Below, one piece after another: positions 1 through 7,841 of a DNA stretch of 28,716 nt. Numbering within the stretch: position 1 is the stretch's first letter; each line of letters opens with the position of its first letter. Under the pieces are notes generated by a model. It had not been told where the DNA came from. It ran no database searches and saw only the letters and a list, made by a program, of their open reading frames with translations. Position numbers and translations under genes: made by a program. The stretch comes from CALFMR01 sp035550595 (lineage in GTDB: Bacteria; Acidobacteriota; Vicinamibacteria; Vicinamibacterales; SCN-69-37), in assembly GCA_035550595.1 (NCBI GenBank), contig DASZOV010000051.1, positions 1 through 28,716 of the forward strand, written 5' to 3'.

Positions 1-505
1 CGAACCCGAGGCGGGCGTTCATGCCCGACGAGTAGCGCTTGACCTGCGTGTCGATGAAGTCGCTGACGCCGGCGAACTCGACGATCTCGTCGAAGCGCGC
101 CTTGATCTCGGCGCGCTTCATGCCCATGATCGCGCCCTGCAGGTACACGTTGTCGCGGCCGCTGAGATCCTGATGGAATCCTGCGGCGATTTCGATGAGT
201 GCGCCGATGCGACCACGTACGGCGGCCGCGCCCCGTGTGGGCTTGAGGATCTTCGTCAGAAGCTTGAGCGTCGTGGACTTGCCCGAGCCGTTCGGTCCGA
301 TGATGCCGAGCGCCTCGCCGGGTCGCACACGGAACGACACGTCGCGAACCGCCCAGAACTCGCTCGGCTGCAGGTCGTCGGCGACCGGTCCGCGTCCGAT
401 CAGCCGCCGCGCGGTGGCGGGGATGAGATCCCGCAGGCTGTCATGGTGCTGGCCGAGGCGGAACTTCTTCCACACGGCATCGAAGATGATGCCCGGCTCA
501 CTCAT
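1..505 (-). CDS. Polysaccharide ABC transporter ATP-binding protein, Wzt-like (partial, C-terminus outside window)
   Basis: This is the ATPase subunit of an ABC exporter for an undecaprenyl-linked polysaccharide (Wzt/TagH type), acting at the inner face of the cytoplasmic membrane. I translated it directly: an ATG at 505 opens a frame that runs off the left edge, giving 168 codons. It begins MSEPGIIFDAVWKKFRLG. The Walker A motif GPNGSGKST lies at about residues 70-78. A stretch typical of Wzt proteins follows (IGALIEIAAGFHQDLSGRDN), and the ABC signature is YSSGM near residue 160. The Walker B motif and any C-terminal carbohydrate-binding domain lie outside the window. It is divergent from the secreted-protein gene at 660, with about 150 bp between them. 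A Wzm permease partner is expected beyond the edge. The family is secure; the substrate is unknown. Confidence 0.9.
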   Translation of the reverse strand, partial: MSEPGIIFDAVWKKFRLGQHHDSLRDLIPATARRLIGRGPVADDLQPSEFWAVRDVSFRVRPGEALGIIGPNGSGKSTTLKLLTKILKPTRGAAAVRGRIGALIEIAAGFHQDLSGRDNVYLQGAIMGMKRAEIKARFDEIVEFAGVSDFIDTQVKRYSSGMNARLGF

Positions 506-582
506 GCGGCGCCTCGTTTCCGGACCAGCCCTCGCGGGGCGCGAGCCTGCACACATCCATACATGTCGTCCTCGGCGCTTCG

Positions 583-648
583 AGTATAGCAATCACCGGG
601 CCATGGCCGCGGCCGCCTCGCCCGGCGCTCCGAAGCCGCTGCTATACT
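583..648. promoter_or_regulatory. Divergent promoter region with mirrored -10 elements
   Basis: AGTATAGCA at 583-591 and TGCTATACT at 640-648 form a perfect 9-bp inverted repeat. Each arm holds a TATACT -10-like hexamer: 643-648 faces right toward the gene at 660, and the complement of 583-588 faces left toward the Wzt-like gene. No convincing -35 is seen for either. The right-facing hexamer ends only 11 bp before the ATG at 660, so that transcript would have almost no leader. Confidence 0.4.
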
Positions 649-659
649 GCCGCAAGGCC

Positions 660-1964
660 ATGCTTCCAGCCTCTCTGGTGCGCCGGCCGCTCCTGGCTGC
701 AGGCTTCTGCGTCGTTCTCATGGGCGCCGTCCTCGCGGGTCGGGGCCGGGCCGATCTGCCTCGCATTGCCGCCGGCGATTTCACCTACCTCGGAGCCTTC
801 CGTCTGCCTTCTGCCCAGGGCGATCGGAATTCCTTCGACTACGGCGGGACCGCTCTGGCGTTCGACCCGCAGGATCAGGCGTTGTGGCTCGTCGGGCATG
901 ACTGGTACCAGCGCGTCGCCGAAGTCTCGATTCCCGTGCCCGCGATGGCGGCCACCATCGACTCGCTGCCGCGCGCGACCCTCCGACGGCCGTTCGCCGA
1001 CGTCCTCGCCGGCAAGCTCGGCAGCATCGGTTCGGGTACCGCCAAGATCGGCGGCATCCTGCCGGCCGGCACTGACCTGATCGTCAGCGCGTATCTCTAC
1101 TACGACGGCAGCCACGTGCAGGTGCGGTCGCACTTCCGCGTCACGTCGTCAGGCGTAACCGGACCGTTCCAGGTTGGCGACGCCGGCGCCGGTTTCGTCT
1201 CCGGCTACATGACGTCGATTCCCATGGACTGGCAGGCCGCGCTCGGTGGCACGGCGCTGACGGGCCAGTGCTGCGTGCCCATCGTCAGCCGCACGAGCCT
1301 CGGGCCGGCGGCGTCGGTCTTCAACGCGGCGGATGTCGGCGCGCGCGACCCCATTCCGGCAACGGCAGTCGTCGGCTATCCGCTCGAACATCCCACCATC
1401 GGCGGCTACGACTCGAACGGCCAGCTCTTCAATGGCGCGACCTCGGTGGCTGGCGTCGTCTTTCCGAGCGGCACGCGCAGCGTGCTCTTCATCGGACGCC
1501 AGTCGAGCAACTTCTGCTACGGCGAGGGGACGGGCGACTCGCGCCTCGACCGGCAGCCGGTCCCCGGCGAGAACGGGGTGATCTACTGCTACGATCCGAC
1601 GTCGCCCTACAAGGGGACGCACGGCTATCCGTACAAACCATTCGTCTGGGCCTACGACGCCAACGATCTCGTCGCCGTCAGGAACGGCACCAAGCAGCCG
1701 TGGGAGATCACGCCCTACGCCGCGTGGACGTTCGACATGCCGTTCGAATCGAGCGCCCGACAAATCGGCGGTGTCGCCTACGACGCGGCGTCGCGCCGGC
1801 TCTATCTGTCCGGTACGTTCGAGGATGGCGAGGCCCCGTTGATTCACGTCTTCGAGATCACGGCGGCGGCCACCGAGACGTCGTCGGGATCGCGCCGCCG
1901 TAATCGTCCGGATGATGGCGAGGGATACGCCGTGCCACGGCTGGCGCCGCCACAGGGGCGCTGA
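660..1964 (+). CDS. Secreted protein of unknown function, short paralogue of the 9527 gene
   Basis: I do not recognise a named function. The chosen ATG gives 434 aa with a clear signal peptide: basic VRR, then a hydrophobic stretch to LAGRGRA, with cleavage around residues 30-33. The frame stays open upstream, but those residues look non-coding. The mature part starts with a FTYLGAFRLP block and contains GGTALAFDP and LWLVGHD-type segments that suggest a beta-rich, perhaps propeller-like fold (inference). Cysteines recur in ALTGQCC, FCYGEG and YCYDPTS. Nearly every block is matched in the 9527 product (AGAGFVSGYMT, ALTGQCC, FPSGTRSVLFIG, GFVWAYDANDL or close), so the two are paralogues. This copy lacks the Ig-like and repeat extension and ends in a low-complexity Arg/Pro tail. 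Only 24 bp separate it from the O-antigen-ligase-like gene, so they are probably co-transcribed. Confidence 0.8.
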   Translation: MLPASLVRRPLLAAGFCVVLMGAVLAGRGRADLPRIAAGDFTYLGAFRLPSAQGDRNSFDYGGTALAFDPQDQALWLVGHDWYQRVAEVSIPVPAMAATIDSLPRATLRRPFADVLAGKLGSIGSGTAKIGGILPAGTDLIVSAYLYYDGSHVQVRSHFRVTSSGVTGPFQVGDAGAGFVSGYMTSIPMDWQAALGGTALTGQCCVPIVSRTSLGPAASVFNAADVGARDPIPATAVVGYPLEHPTIGGYDSNGQLFNGATSVAGVVFPSGTRSVLFIGRQSSNFCYGEGTGDSRLDRQPVPGENGVIYCYDPTSPYKGTHGYPYKPFVWAYDANDLVAVRNGTKQPWEITPYAAWTFDMPFESSARQIGGVAYDAASRRLYLSGTFEDGEAPLIHVFEITAAATETSSGSRRRNRPDDGEGYAVPRLAPPQGR

Positions 1965-1988
1965 TCGTCAACCGTCCATCACACCATC

Positions 1989-3332
1989 GTGCTTCGCACT
2001 GCGTTCGTCCTCGTCATCCTGGCCATCGGCGCCTGGTACTCTCTGCGCGGGCCGTTCCAGATTCTCCTTTTCTATCTGTGGGTCGCCTACTTCCGACCCG
2101 ACCAGTGGTTGTGGTTCAACTTCACGGGCGGCCTTTCGTCGCTGATCGCCCTCGTCCTGGTCGTGGCGACGGTCGGCTCCGGCGCGCGTCCGCGCATCGG
2201 CGGCGCGCTCCTGTTCGTCCTCCTGCTCGCGCACAGTCTGTTCTCGACGCTCGTGTCTCCGGTCGAGAGCTACGCGCTGCCCTTCTGGATCGAGTTCGCG
2301 AAGGTCATCGTGATCTGCTGCCTCATCCTCGCGCTCGTGACGACCGAAGAGCGGCTGCGCTGGGTGTTCGTGATCATGGCGCTGTCGCTCGGATTCGAGG
2401 GCGCACGGCAGGGCTGGGCGCAGTTGCTGACATCGCCCGGCACGCGCAATCTGAACATCTGGGCGCTCCTTGGCGACAGCAACGGCGTGGCCGTCGGCAT
2501 GCTGATGCTCGTGCCCGTGCTCGTCGCGCTCCTCAGGACCACGGCGAAACCGTACGAGCGATGGACGCTCCGCGCGCTCCTCATCGGCGTCATCTATCGA
2601 GCGCTGTCCACGTATTCGCGGGGCGCGTTCCTGGCGGCCATCGGACTCGTGGCGCACATACTCGTGCACTCGCGACGACGCGTGGTCGCCGTGCTCGTCA
2701 CGGTCGTCATCGTCTGCGGCGCGCTCGTCGTGCTGCCGTCGTCCTACTGGGATCGCATCAACACGCTCCGCGCTCCCTCTGACGACTCCGCGATGAGCCG
2801 TCTCTACTTCTGGGGCGTCGCCTGGCGCATGGCCAACGACCGCCCGCTCGTGGGGTACGGACACAACGCGTTCGAAGCCGTCTACGACAACTACGACGTG
2901 CTCCACGGCGCGTATGGAGAAAACCGGGCAGTGCACAGCGCGTGGTTCGGCATGCTCGCCGAACTCGGCTATCCCGGCCTGCTCCTGTTCCTCTTGATCT
3001 TTGGACGATCGCTGCTCGTCGGACGACACGTGCGACGGCTGGCTCGACAACACCCCGGCTTGCAGACCCTGGCGATCTATGCCACGGCCTGCGAAGCGCA
3101 GCTCGTCGTCTACGCCATCGGCGCGACGTTCCTGCCGCTGCAATACAACGAACTCCTCTGGCACGTGCTGGCCATTGGCGTGGCCATTCGCAACATCGCC
3201 AACACCCGTGCACGTGAGGCCGCTGGCGCGCCCGCGAGCGCTTCGCGCGAGCCGGCGCCCGTAGCGGTGCGCCTCAACATCCCGCCGCGTGCCGCGTCGA
3301 GCCGTCCAGCGCTGCTGTCCGCCGGACGATGA
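1989..3332 (+). CDS. O-antigen ligase/polymerase-like membrane protein (Wzy/WaaL family, XrtA-associated type)
   Basis: This is a polytopic inner-membrane protein of 447 aa with a GTG start. About ten hydrophobic segments span the first 400 residues. The opening LVILAIGAWYSLRGPFQ followed by LWVAYFRPDQW resembles the N-terminus of exosortase-A-associated O-glycosylation ligases (TIGR03097/DUF5935 type). The Wzy_C hallmarks are a TYSRGAF motif around residues 208-214 and a late periplasmic loop with GYGHNAF and VHSAWFGMLAELGYPG; His316 is the likely functional His. Such proteins polymerise lipid-linked repeat units or transfer glycans to an acceptor. In this EPS setting a polymerase role is favoured, but ligase cannot be excluded. 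The C-terminus is an Ala/Pro/Arg-rich tail. It follows the secreted-protein gene closely and converges with the lyase-like gene, the stop codons being about 10 bp apart. Confidence 0.85.
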   Translation: MLRTAFVLVILAIGAWYSLRGPFQILLFYLWVAYFRPDQWLWFNFTGGLSSLIALVLVVATVGSGARPRIGGALLFVLLLAHSLFSTLVSPVESYALPFWIEFAKVIVICCLILALVTTEERLRWVFVIMALSLGFEGARQGWAQLLTSPGTRNLNIWALLGDSNGVAVGMLMLVPVLVALLRTTAKPYERWTLRALLIGVIYRALSTYSRGAFLAAIGLVAHILVHSRRRVVAVLVTVVIVCGALVVLPSSYWDRINTLRAPSDDSAMSRLYFWGVAWRMANDRPLVGYGHNAFEAVYDNYDVLHGAYGENRAVHSAWFGMLAELGYPGLLLFLLIFGRSLLVGRHVRRLARQHPGLQTLAIYATACEAQLVVYAIGATFLPLQYNELLWHVLAIGVAIRNIANTRAREAAGAPASASREPAPVAVRLNIPPRAASSRPALLSAGR

Positions 3333-3341
3333 GCCGACCGG

Positions 3342-5942
3342 TCACCACAGCAGCCACACCGTTACCGCCACGGCCACGGCGCCAGCTATCGCGAGCGCGA
3401 TCCGCTTGGCCCGGCCGATCGCTCGCGCTCGTTGCGGTACGAACGGCGACGGTGGGGGGAAGGCCACGGTCGGCCCGGTCACCGGCGCCGGAAGATCCGC
3501 GGCGTGGCGCGCGAACCATCCGTAACGCACGCCCTGTCCGAGCACGAGGACGAGCGGCCGCGTGAACGTGCGCGTCGGCGACTCGGTCAACGTGCGAATC
3601 GACTCGTCGAAAAAACCGCGCGCCGCCTCGAGATAGGTCCGCCGCTCGGTTCCACCGGTGAGGAGCGCGGCCCACAGAAAGACATCCGCCTTCCGCAAGT
3701 CCTGCGCGGCCCACGTTTCGGTTGGATATTCGAGGATCTCCGGATGCGAGAGATACGGCCGCTCCTCGCGCGCCATCCATTCCGCATAGCGAAGCAGGCT
3801 CGCGCGGGCATATACGTACCGGGCGTCGATCTCGCCACTCTCCGCTTTGACTTGAAGATACGTGCCGACAGCCTGGAGGAATGCCGTGTACGACCAACGA
3901 CGTTCGGCATCCAGCAACCCCAGCGCACCGACGTCGTCGGACGGATGGACACTGCGCGCGATGAGGGTCTCGGCCTTCTCGAGGAATCGGCGCTCGCCGC
4001 TCAGCCGATACGCCGCCAGGCACGCCAGGATGGAATGTCCGCCGCCGCGGCCCGGCCCGTAGAAATCGACCGTGAAGCTCGCGAGCCCGGTCGCGCCTCT
4101 GGCGAGCCAGCGGAACGGCGACCGTCGGCCATCGTCCATGTCGATGACCCATTGGCCGAGGCCGATGGCCGCCTCGCGCGACGCGCGGCTGCCGGTCAGG
4201 AAATAGTGCAGCATCAGGCCGGCGTTGTAATTGTGCTCTGCTGATGGACCACCGCCTGCCGTCCCACGCGGATACGTGCGGTGCGTCGAGAGTCCCGCAT
4301 CGACGTAATGTGCCGTGTGCCAAAACAGTCCACCGTTGTAGGCCGCCTTGTCCTCATCGGTCCGGTAGATGTCGATGTCGCGCACGTGCCGCGCGAGGTC
4401 GTCCATCAACTGCCACCACCGCGCGTCGCCGGTTCGGAGAAAGTGGATGCCGAAGGCCGCGATCGCGTCGTACTGGTTGTTGTAGTGCGACACGAATGGC
4501 TGATCGGGCGGCTGGAAGGCGGACTCGTGATCCGCCGGCAGATCGCCGAAGTCGCGCCATCCATATTCGTCGGCCGCCTCGCGCTTGGCGACGAATCCAG
4601 TCGCCGGATCGATCGCGAGACCGGCCAACGCGAGATACGAGGGGCTCGGGTCTTCGCTCGCCTCGATGAGAAACGGGATCGCGCCCGTTTCGGCGACGTA
4701 CGCCGGATCGACCGTGAGCGGCAGCGGCGCGTGTATCCAGGCGAGCGGGGGATCCGACACGGTGTCGGCACCGAAGGCGGCGACGACGCGATGCGTTTTC
4801 TGCTCGCCGCCCTGCAGCTCGACGGGTTCGGGCGCGTCGGCTGGACACAGTCCCACGGTGATGGCGCCATCGTCGACGACGAGCGACCGGGGAAAGTTCT
4901 GCCAGAAGCCTGGAACAGCAATGACCATCTGGCCATTGGCAGTCTCGACCGAGACGGTTGGGTCGGCTCTGAGTCCGAACTGCTCGTCCGTCCCCGAACG
5001 GCGACGATACCCACGAAAGCGCAGCGGCACCGTGCCGGAGGCCGAGCGATGGGTCGGCGCGTCCCACCGAGCGCCGCCGCTCGATTCCTGGAACACCTCG
5101 AAGGGCCGACCGACCGCCTGCAGCGCTTCGCCCGGGGCAAGTGCACACGACACCGACAGGATGGGAGATGTCGGCGCCAGCACCCAGGCCGCTTCTTGAA
5201 TCAGCAGCGATCCGCGGTCGCCGAGCTCCCAATGGCCAGATGGATGCTGCGCGCGGCGCCGGTTGCGGAGCGTGATGTCGACCCGGACGACCGGCGTGTC
5301 GGCGAACAGCTCGATGCGCGCGGAGACGTCGAGCGGAACGCCGCGGTCGGCCGTCGCCGCGGTCACCTCGATCTCGGCTCGTATCGGACCGGCGGCTCGC
5401 ACGACGACGGTCTGCAGTCGGACATCGAGTGGTCGCCCCTCGACCACGAGACGCAGGCCAGATCGTGTCGTGTCCAGAATGCGACGGCCATCAGCCGTCA
5501 CGGAGGAAAACGGAAAGGCCCCGCCCGGTTCGAATTGGAACTCGACGCCGCCCGCGATGACGTCCGTGCGTCCTCCGCCGGTCGAGACCCGAAGGTTCGA
5601 CGACGCTGCGGCGTCAACCGCTACATCGCCGATCTCGAGGACTCCGCCGGGCCAACCGTCGGCCGTGCCGTCGACTGGCACGTCGACGAGGAGCCATCGG
5701 ACGGATCCATCGGGCCAGTTGTCGAGCGCACGTGTCTGCGCGGCCTGCGTTCGTCCATCCGCTCCGCGGTACGTGCAGCCGTCGTAGGCATGCACGTGAC
5801 CGCGCGGGCACGGCACGCCGAGGGTCGCCGGTTCGCCGCGGCGCACGACGCCCCTCGCGGGCGCGGCGGGATCTCCGGTCGCCAGCCTGATCGGCACGGT
5901 GAACGGTGTGCGGTCAGTCGTCGACGAGGAAGAAGCGCCCAT
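3342..5942 (-). CDS. PcRGLX/YetA-like (exo-rhamnogalacturonan lyase-type) protein with C-terminal membrane anchor
   Basis: An 866-aa protein from ATG 5942; a GTG at 5978 in the same frame would add 12 residues. The N-terminal block PFTVPIRLA, then GVPCPRGHVH, QTRALDNWPDGSVRWLL, is characteristic of the RIFT-barrel domain of PcRGLX/YetA-like proteins. A central beta-sandwich region follows, and after about residue 400 a helical part rich in Trp, Tyr and His (FVSHYNNQYDAIAAFG, SAEHNYNAGLMLHYF) fits the alpha/alpha-toroid domain. Relatives cleave rhamnose-galacturonate linkages. A role in trimming or degrading the local polysaccharide is inference. There is no N-terminal signal peptide, yet the last 19 residues are a single hydrophobic segment preceded by RARAIGRAKR, so the protein appears tail-anchored. 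It lies between two plus-strand operons, probably as its own unit. The fold call is good; enzymatic activity is unproven. Confidence 0.75.
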   Translation of the reverse strand: MGASSSSTTDRTPFTVPIRLATGDPAAPARGVVRRGEPATLGVPCPRGHVHAYDGCTYRGADGRTQAAQTRALDNWPDGSVRWLLVDVPVDGTADGWPGGVLEIGDVAVDAAASSNLRVSTGGGRTDVIAGGVEFQFEPGGAFPFSSVTADGRRILDTTRSGLRLVVEGRPLDVRLQTVVVRAAGPIRAEIEVTAATADRGVPLDVSARIELFADTPVVRVDITLRNRRRAQHPSGHWELGDRGSLLIQEAAWVLAPTSPILSVSCALAPGEALQAVGRPFEVFQESSGGARWDAPTHRSASGTVPLRFRGYRRRSGTDEQFGLRADPTVSVETANGQMVIAVPGFWQNFPRSLVVDDGAITVGLCPADAPEPVELQGGEQKTHRVVAAFGADTVSDPPLAWIHAPLPLTVDPAYVAETGAIPFLIEASEDPSPSYLALAGLAIDPATGFVAKREAADEYGWRDFGDLPADHESAFQPPDQPFVSHYNNQYDAIAAFGIHFLRTGDARWWQLMDDLARHVRDIDIYRTDEDKAAYNGGLFWHTAHYVDAGLSTHRTYPRGTAGGGPSAEHNYNAGLMLHYFLTGSRASREAAIGLGQWVIDMDDGRRSPFRWLARGATGLASFTVDFYGPGRGGGHSILACLAAYRLSGERRFLEKAETLIARSVHPSDDVGALGLLDAERRWSYTAFLQAVGTYLQVKAESGEIDARYVYARASLLRYAEWMAREERPYLSHPEILEYPTETWAAQDLRKADVFLWAALLTGGTERRTYLEAARGFFDESIRTLTESPTRTFTRPLVLVLGQGVRYGWFARHAADLPAPVTGPTVAFPPPSPFVPQRARAIGRAKRIALAIAGAVAVAVTVWLLW

Positions 5943-6061
5943 GTTGGCGCCTATTGTCGCATTGCGGCGCAGAGCCACCCGTCATTTCCATCGGCACGGA
6001 CGAGAGACGCTCGGGAAACGGCAGGTTTGGGGCTACGATTTCTGGGACCGACCGACGCCCG

Positions 6062-7249
6062 ATGAACACACGCACTGCCATCCTCGAGCTCCGAAGCGTC
6101 TGGGGAACCGGCGGCGGCCCCGAGAAGACGATTCTCATGGGCGCCGAACGCCGCGACCGCGATCGTTTCGACGTGACGGTCTGCTACATCCGCGACGCGC
6201 GCGACCGCATTTTCGGCATCGGCGCACGGGCGGGTCACCTCGACATCGACTACCTCGAGGCGCGCGAGCGTCACTCGTTCGACGTGCGGCTCTGGCGCGC
6301 ACTCCGGGACATCATCCGCGAGCGGGCGATCGACATCGTGCACGCGCACGACTACAAGACGGATGTCCTGGCCTGGCTGCTCGGCCGGCGAACCGGCATC
6401 ACGCCGCTCGCGACGGCCCACGGCTGGACCGGGCACACGACACGCGAGCGCCGCGTGTACTATCCCATCGACAAGCGCGTGCTCGCCCGGTTTCCCCGCG
6501 TCATCGCCGTCTCGAGTGAGATCGCCCGCGAGCTCGTCAGGACGGGCTCGCATGCCGATCGTGTGACCGTCATCCTGAACGGCATCGATCCCCTGGCGTT
6601 TCGCCGCGATCCGTCGCGCCGCCCTGATGCCCGCCGCCGGCTCGGCTTCGGTGACGACGAGATCGTCATCGGCAGCGTGGGCCGGCTGGAGACGCAGAAG
6701 CGCTTCGATTTGCTCATCGACGCGTTCGCCATCGTCGCGCGCGCGCGGCCGCGGCTGCGACTGGCCATCGCGGGTGACGGCAGCCTCCGCGAGGCGCTCG
6801 ACGCACAGATCGCCCGCCTCGGCCTTCGGGACGTCTGCCATCTCCTCGGCCATCAGACGGACATCGTCGCGCTGCACGAAGCATTCGACCTGTTCGTCCA
6901 GTCGTCGGAGTACGAAGGCACGCCGAACGTGGTGCTGGAGGCCATGGCCATGGAGACGCCGCTCGTGGCCACCGACGTCGGCGGCACGCGCGAACTCGCC
7001 GCTGACGGCGAACAGGCGCTCATCGTGCCGCCGCACGACACGGCCGCTCTCGCGCAGGCGATGGCAACGGTCATCGACGAGCCGGAGACCGCCCGCACGC
7101 GGGTTGCCGCGGCACGCCACCGTGTCGAAACAGATCTTTCGTTCGACGTGCGCACACGACGGCTCGAGGCCATTTATGACGCGCTGGCCGGTGCGCGTCG
7201 CATGAAGCCGAACGCCGGCTCGGCGTCGCTGCGGGTGCCTCATGCGTAG
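6062..7249 (+). CDS. Glycosyltransferase family 4 (GT-B fold)
   Basis: A 395-aa cytoplasmic or membrane-associated glycosyltransferase that adds a sugar to a growing lipid-linked oligosaccharide. The ATG at 6062 is chosen because homology begins at once (TAILELRSVWGTGGGPEKTIL, the N-terminal acceptor-domain glycine loop). The frame is open upstream but that part is non-homologous. The C-terminal donor domain has IGSVGRLETQKRFDLLIDAF and the retaining GT4 E-x7-E region SSEYEGTPNVVLEAMAMETP followed by ATDVGGTRE. An HAHDYKTD segment occurs near residue 95. It is the first gene of a three-gene operon and its 3' end overlaps the acyltransferase start by 8 bp. The upstream 84 bp separates it from the divergent lyase-like gene. 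No good Shine-Dalgarno is visible before this ATG. The sugar specificity cannot be read. Confidence 0.92.
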   Translation: MNTRTAILELRSVWGTGGGPEKTILMGAERRDRDRFDVTVCYIRDARDRIFGIGARAGHLDIDYLEARERHSFDVRLWRALRDIIRERAIDIVHAHDYKTDVLAWLLGRRTGITPLATAHGWTGHTTRERRVYYPIDKRVLARFPRVIAVSSEIARELVRTGSHADRVTVILNGIDPLAFRRDPSRRPDARRRLGFGDDEIVIGSVGRLETQKRFDLLIDAFAIVARARPRLRLAIAGDGSLREALDAQIARLGLRDVCHLLGHQTDIVALHEAFDLFVQSSEYEGTPNVVLEAMAMETPLVATDVGGTRELAADGEQALIVPPHDTAALAQAMATVIDEPETARTRVAAARHRVETDLSFDVRTRRLEAIYDALAGARRMKPNAGSASLRVPHA

Positions 7250-7841
7250 TGCGGCCAAAGCCCTCGCGCGAGCCCTCGCCTTCGTCCTGGCCTCGCCGGC
7301 CATCCTGTCGTTCGTAATCCGCCGCGCGTTCCTCGGTGCCGACCGGGCCCTCGAAGGCTCGACGCAGGCGCTCGCGCTCGTACCGGGGCTCGTGGGCCGA
7401 TACGTCCGCGGCGCGTTCCTGCGCGTGGCGCTCGCGGGATGTGCTGCGTCGGCCACGGTGGAATTCGGCACGCTGTTCAGCCAGGCCGGGGCGAAGCTCG
7501 ATGACGACGTGTACGTCGGCCCGCGCTGCCATCTGGGTCTCGTTCACCTCGAACGGGACGTCCTGCTCGGCGCGGGCGTTCACGTGCCGAGCGGCGGCGC
7601 CACGCACGCGACCGACGATCTCGATCGGCCGATTCGCGAACAGGACGGCGCGCGGACGCTCGTCACGATCGGCGAGGGCACGTGGGTCGGCAGCGCGGCG
7701 GTCGTCATGGCGGACGTCGGCCGGCACTGCGTCGTCGGCGCGGGCGCGGTCGTCACGCGTCCCCTGCCCGACTACGTCGTCGCGGCGGGTGTACCAGCGC
7801 GCGTCATCCGGCAGCGGCGCAGTGAGCCCGGCCGCGCATGA
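7242..7841 (+). CDS. Hexapeptide-repeat acyltransferase (O-acetyltransferase type)
   Basis: A 199-aa protein of the left-handed beta-helix (WbbJ/NodL/LacA-like) acyltransferase family, which moves acetyl or related acyl groups from CoA to sugar hydroxyls or amines. The N-terminus has a hydrophobic, positively charged segment (about residues 5-30) that may lie against the membrane. Imperfect hexapeptide repeats run from about residue 75: VEFGTLFSQAGAKLDDDVYVGPRC, then VLLGAGVHVPSGG. The end, TIGEGTWVGSAAVVMADVG, CVVGAGAVVTR and VVAAGVPARVIR, is the classic C-terminal signature. A loop with THATDD interrupts the helix. It overlaps the upstream GT4 by 8 bp and the downstream XrtA-type GT by 4 bp (ATGA), so translation is coupled. 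It is likely to O-acetylate the EPS repeat unit. Confidence 0.88.
   Translation: MRSAAKALARALAFVLASPAILSFVIRRAFLGADRALEGSTQALALVPGLVGRYVRGAFLRVALAGCAASATVEFGTLFSQAGAKLDDDVYVGPRCHLGLVHLERDVLLGAGVHVPSGGATHATDDLDRPIREQDGARTLVTIGEGTWVGSAAVVMADVGRHCVVGAGAVVTRPLPDYVVAAGVPARVIRQRRSEPGRA

Noticed and set aside
1968..3164. 398-aa open frame on the minus strand opposite the O-antigen-ligase-like gene
   Set aside because: Composition is Arg/Asp/Glu/His rich and domain-free, as expected for the antisense of GC-rich coding DNA, while the plus strand has clear Wzy-family motifs.
3342..3430. PEP-CTERM-like tail on the lyase-like protein
   Set aside because: The hydrophobic tail lacks the PEP motif and the terminal Arg cluster, so it reads as a simple membrane anchor.
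4281..6065. 594-aa plus-strand frame opposite the lyase-like gene
   Set aside because: Arg/Asp-rich antisense composition and no domain, against a full RGLX/YetA-like pattern on the minus strand.
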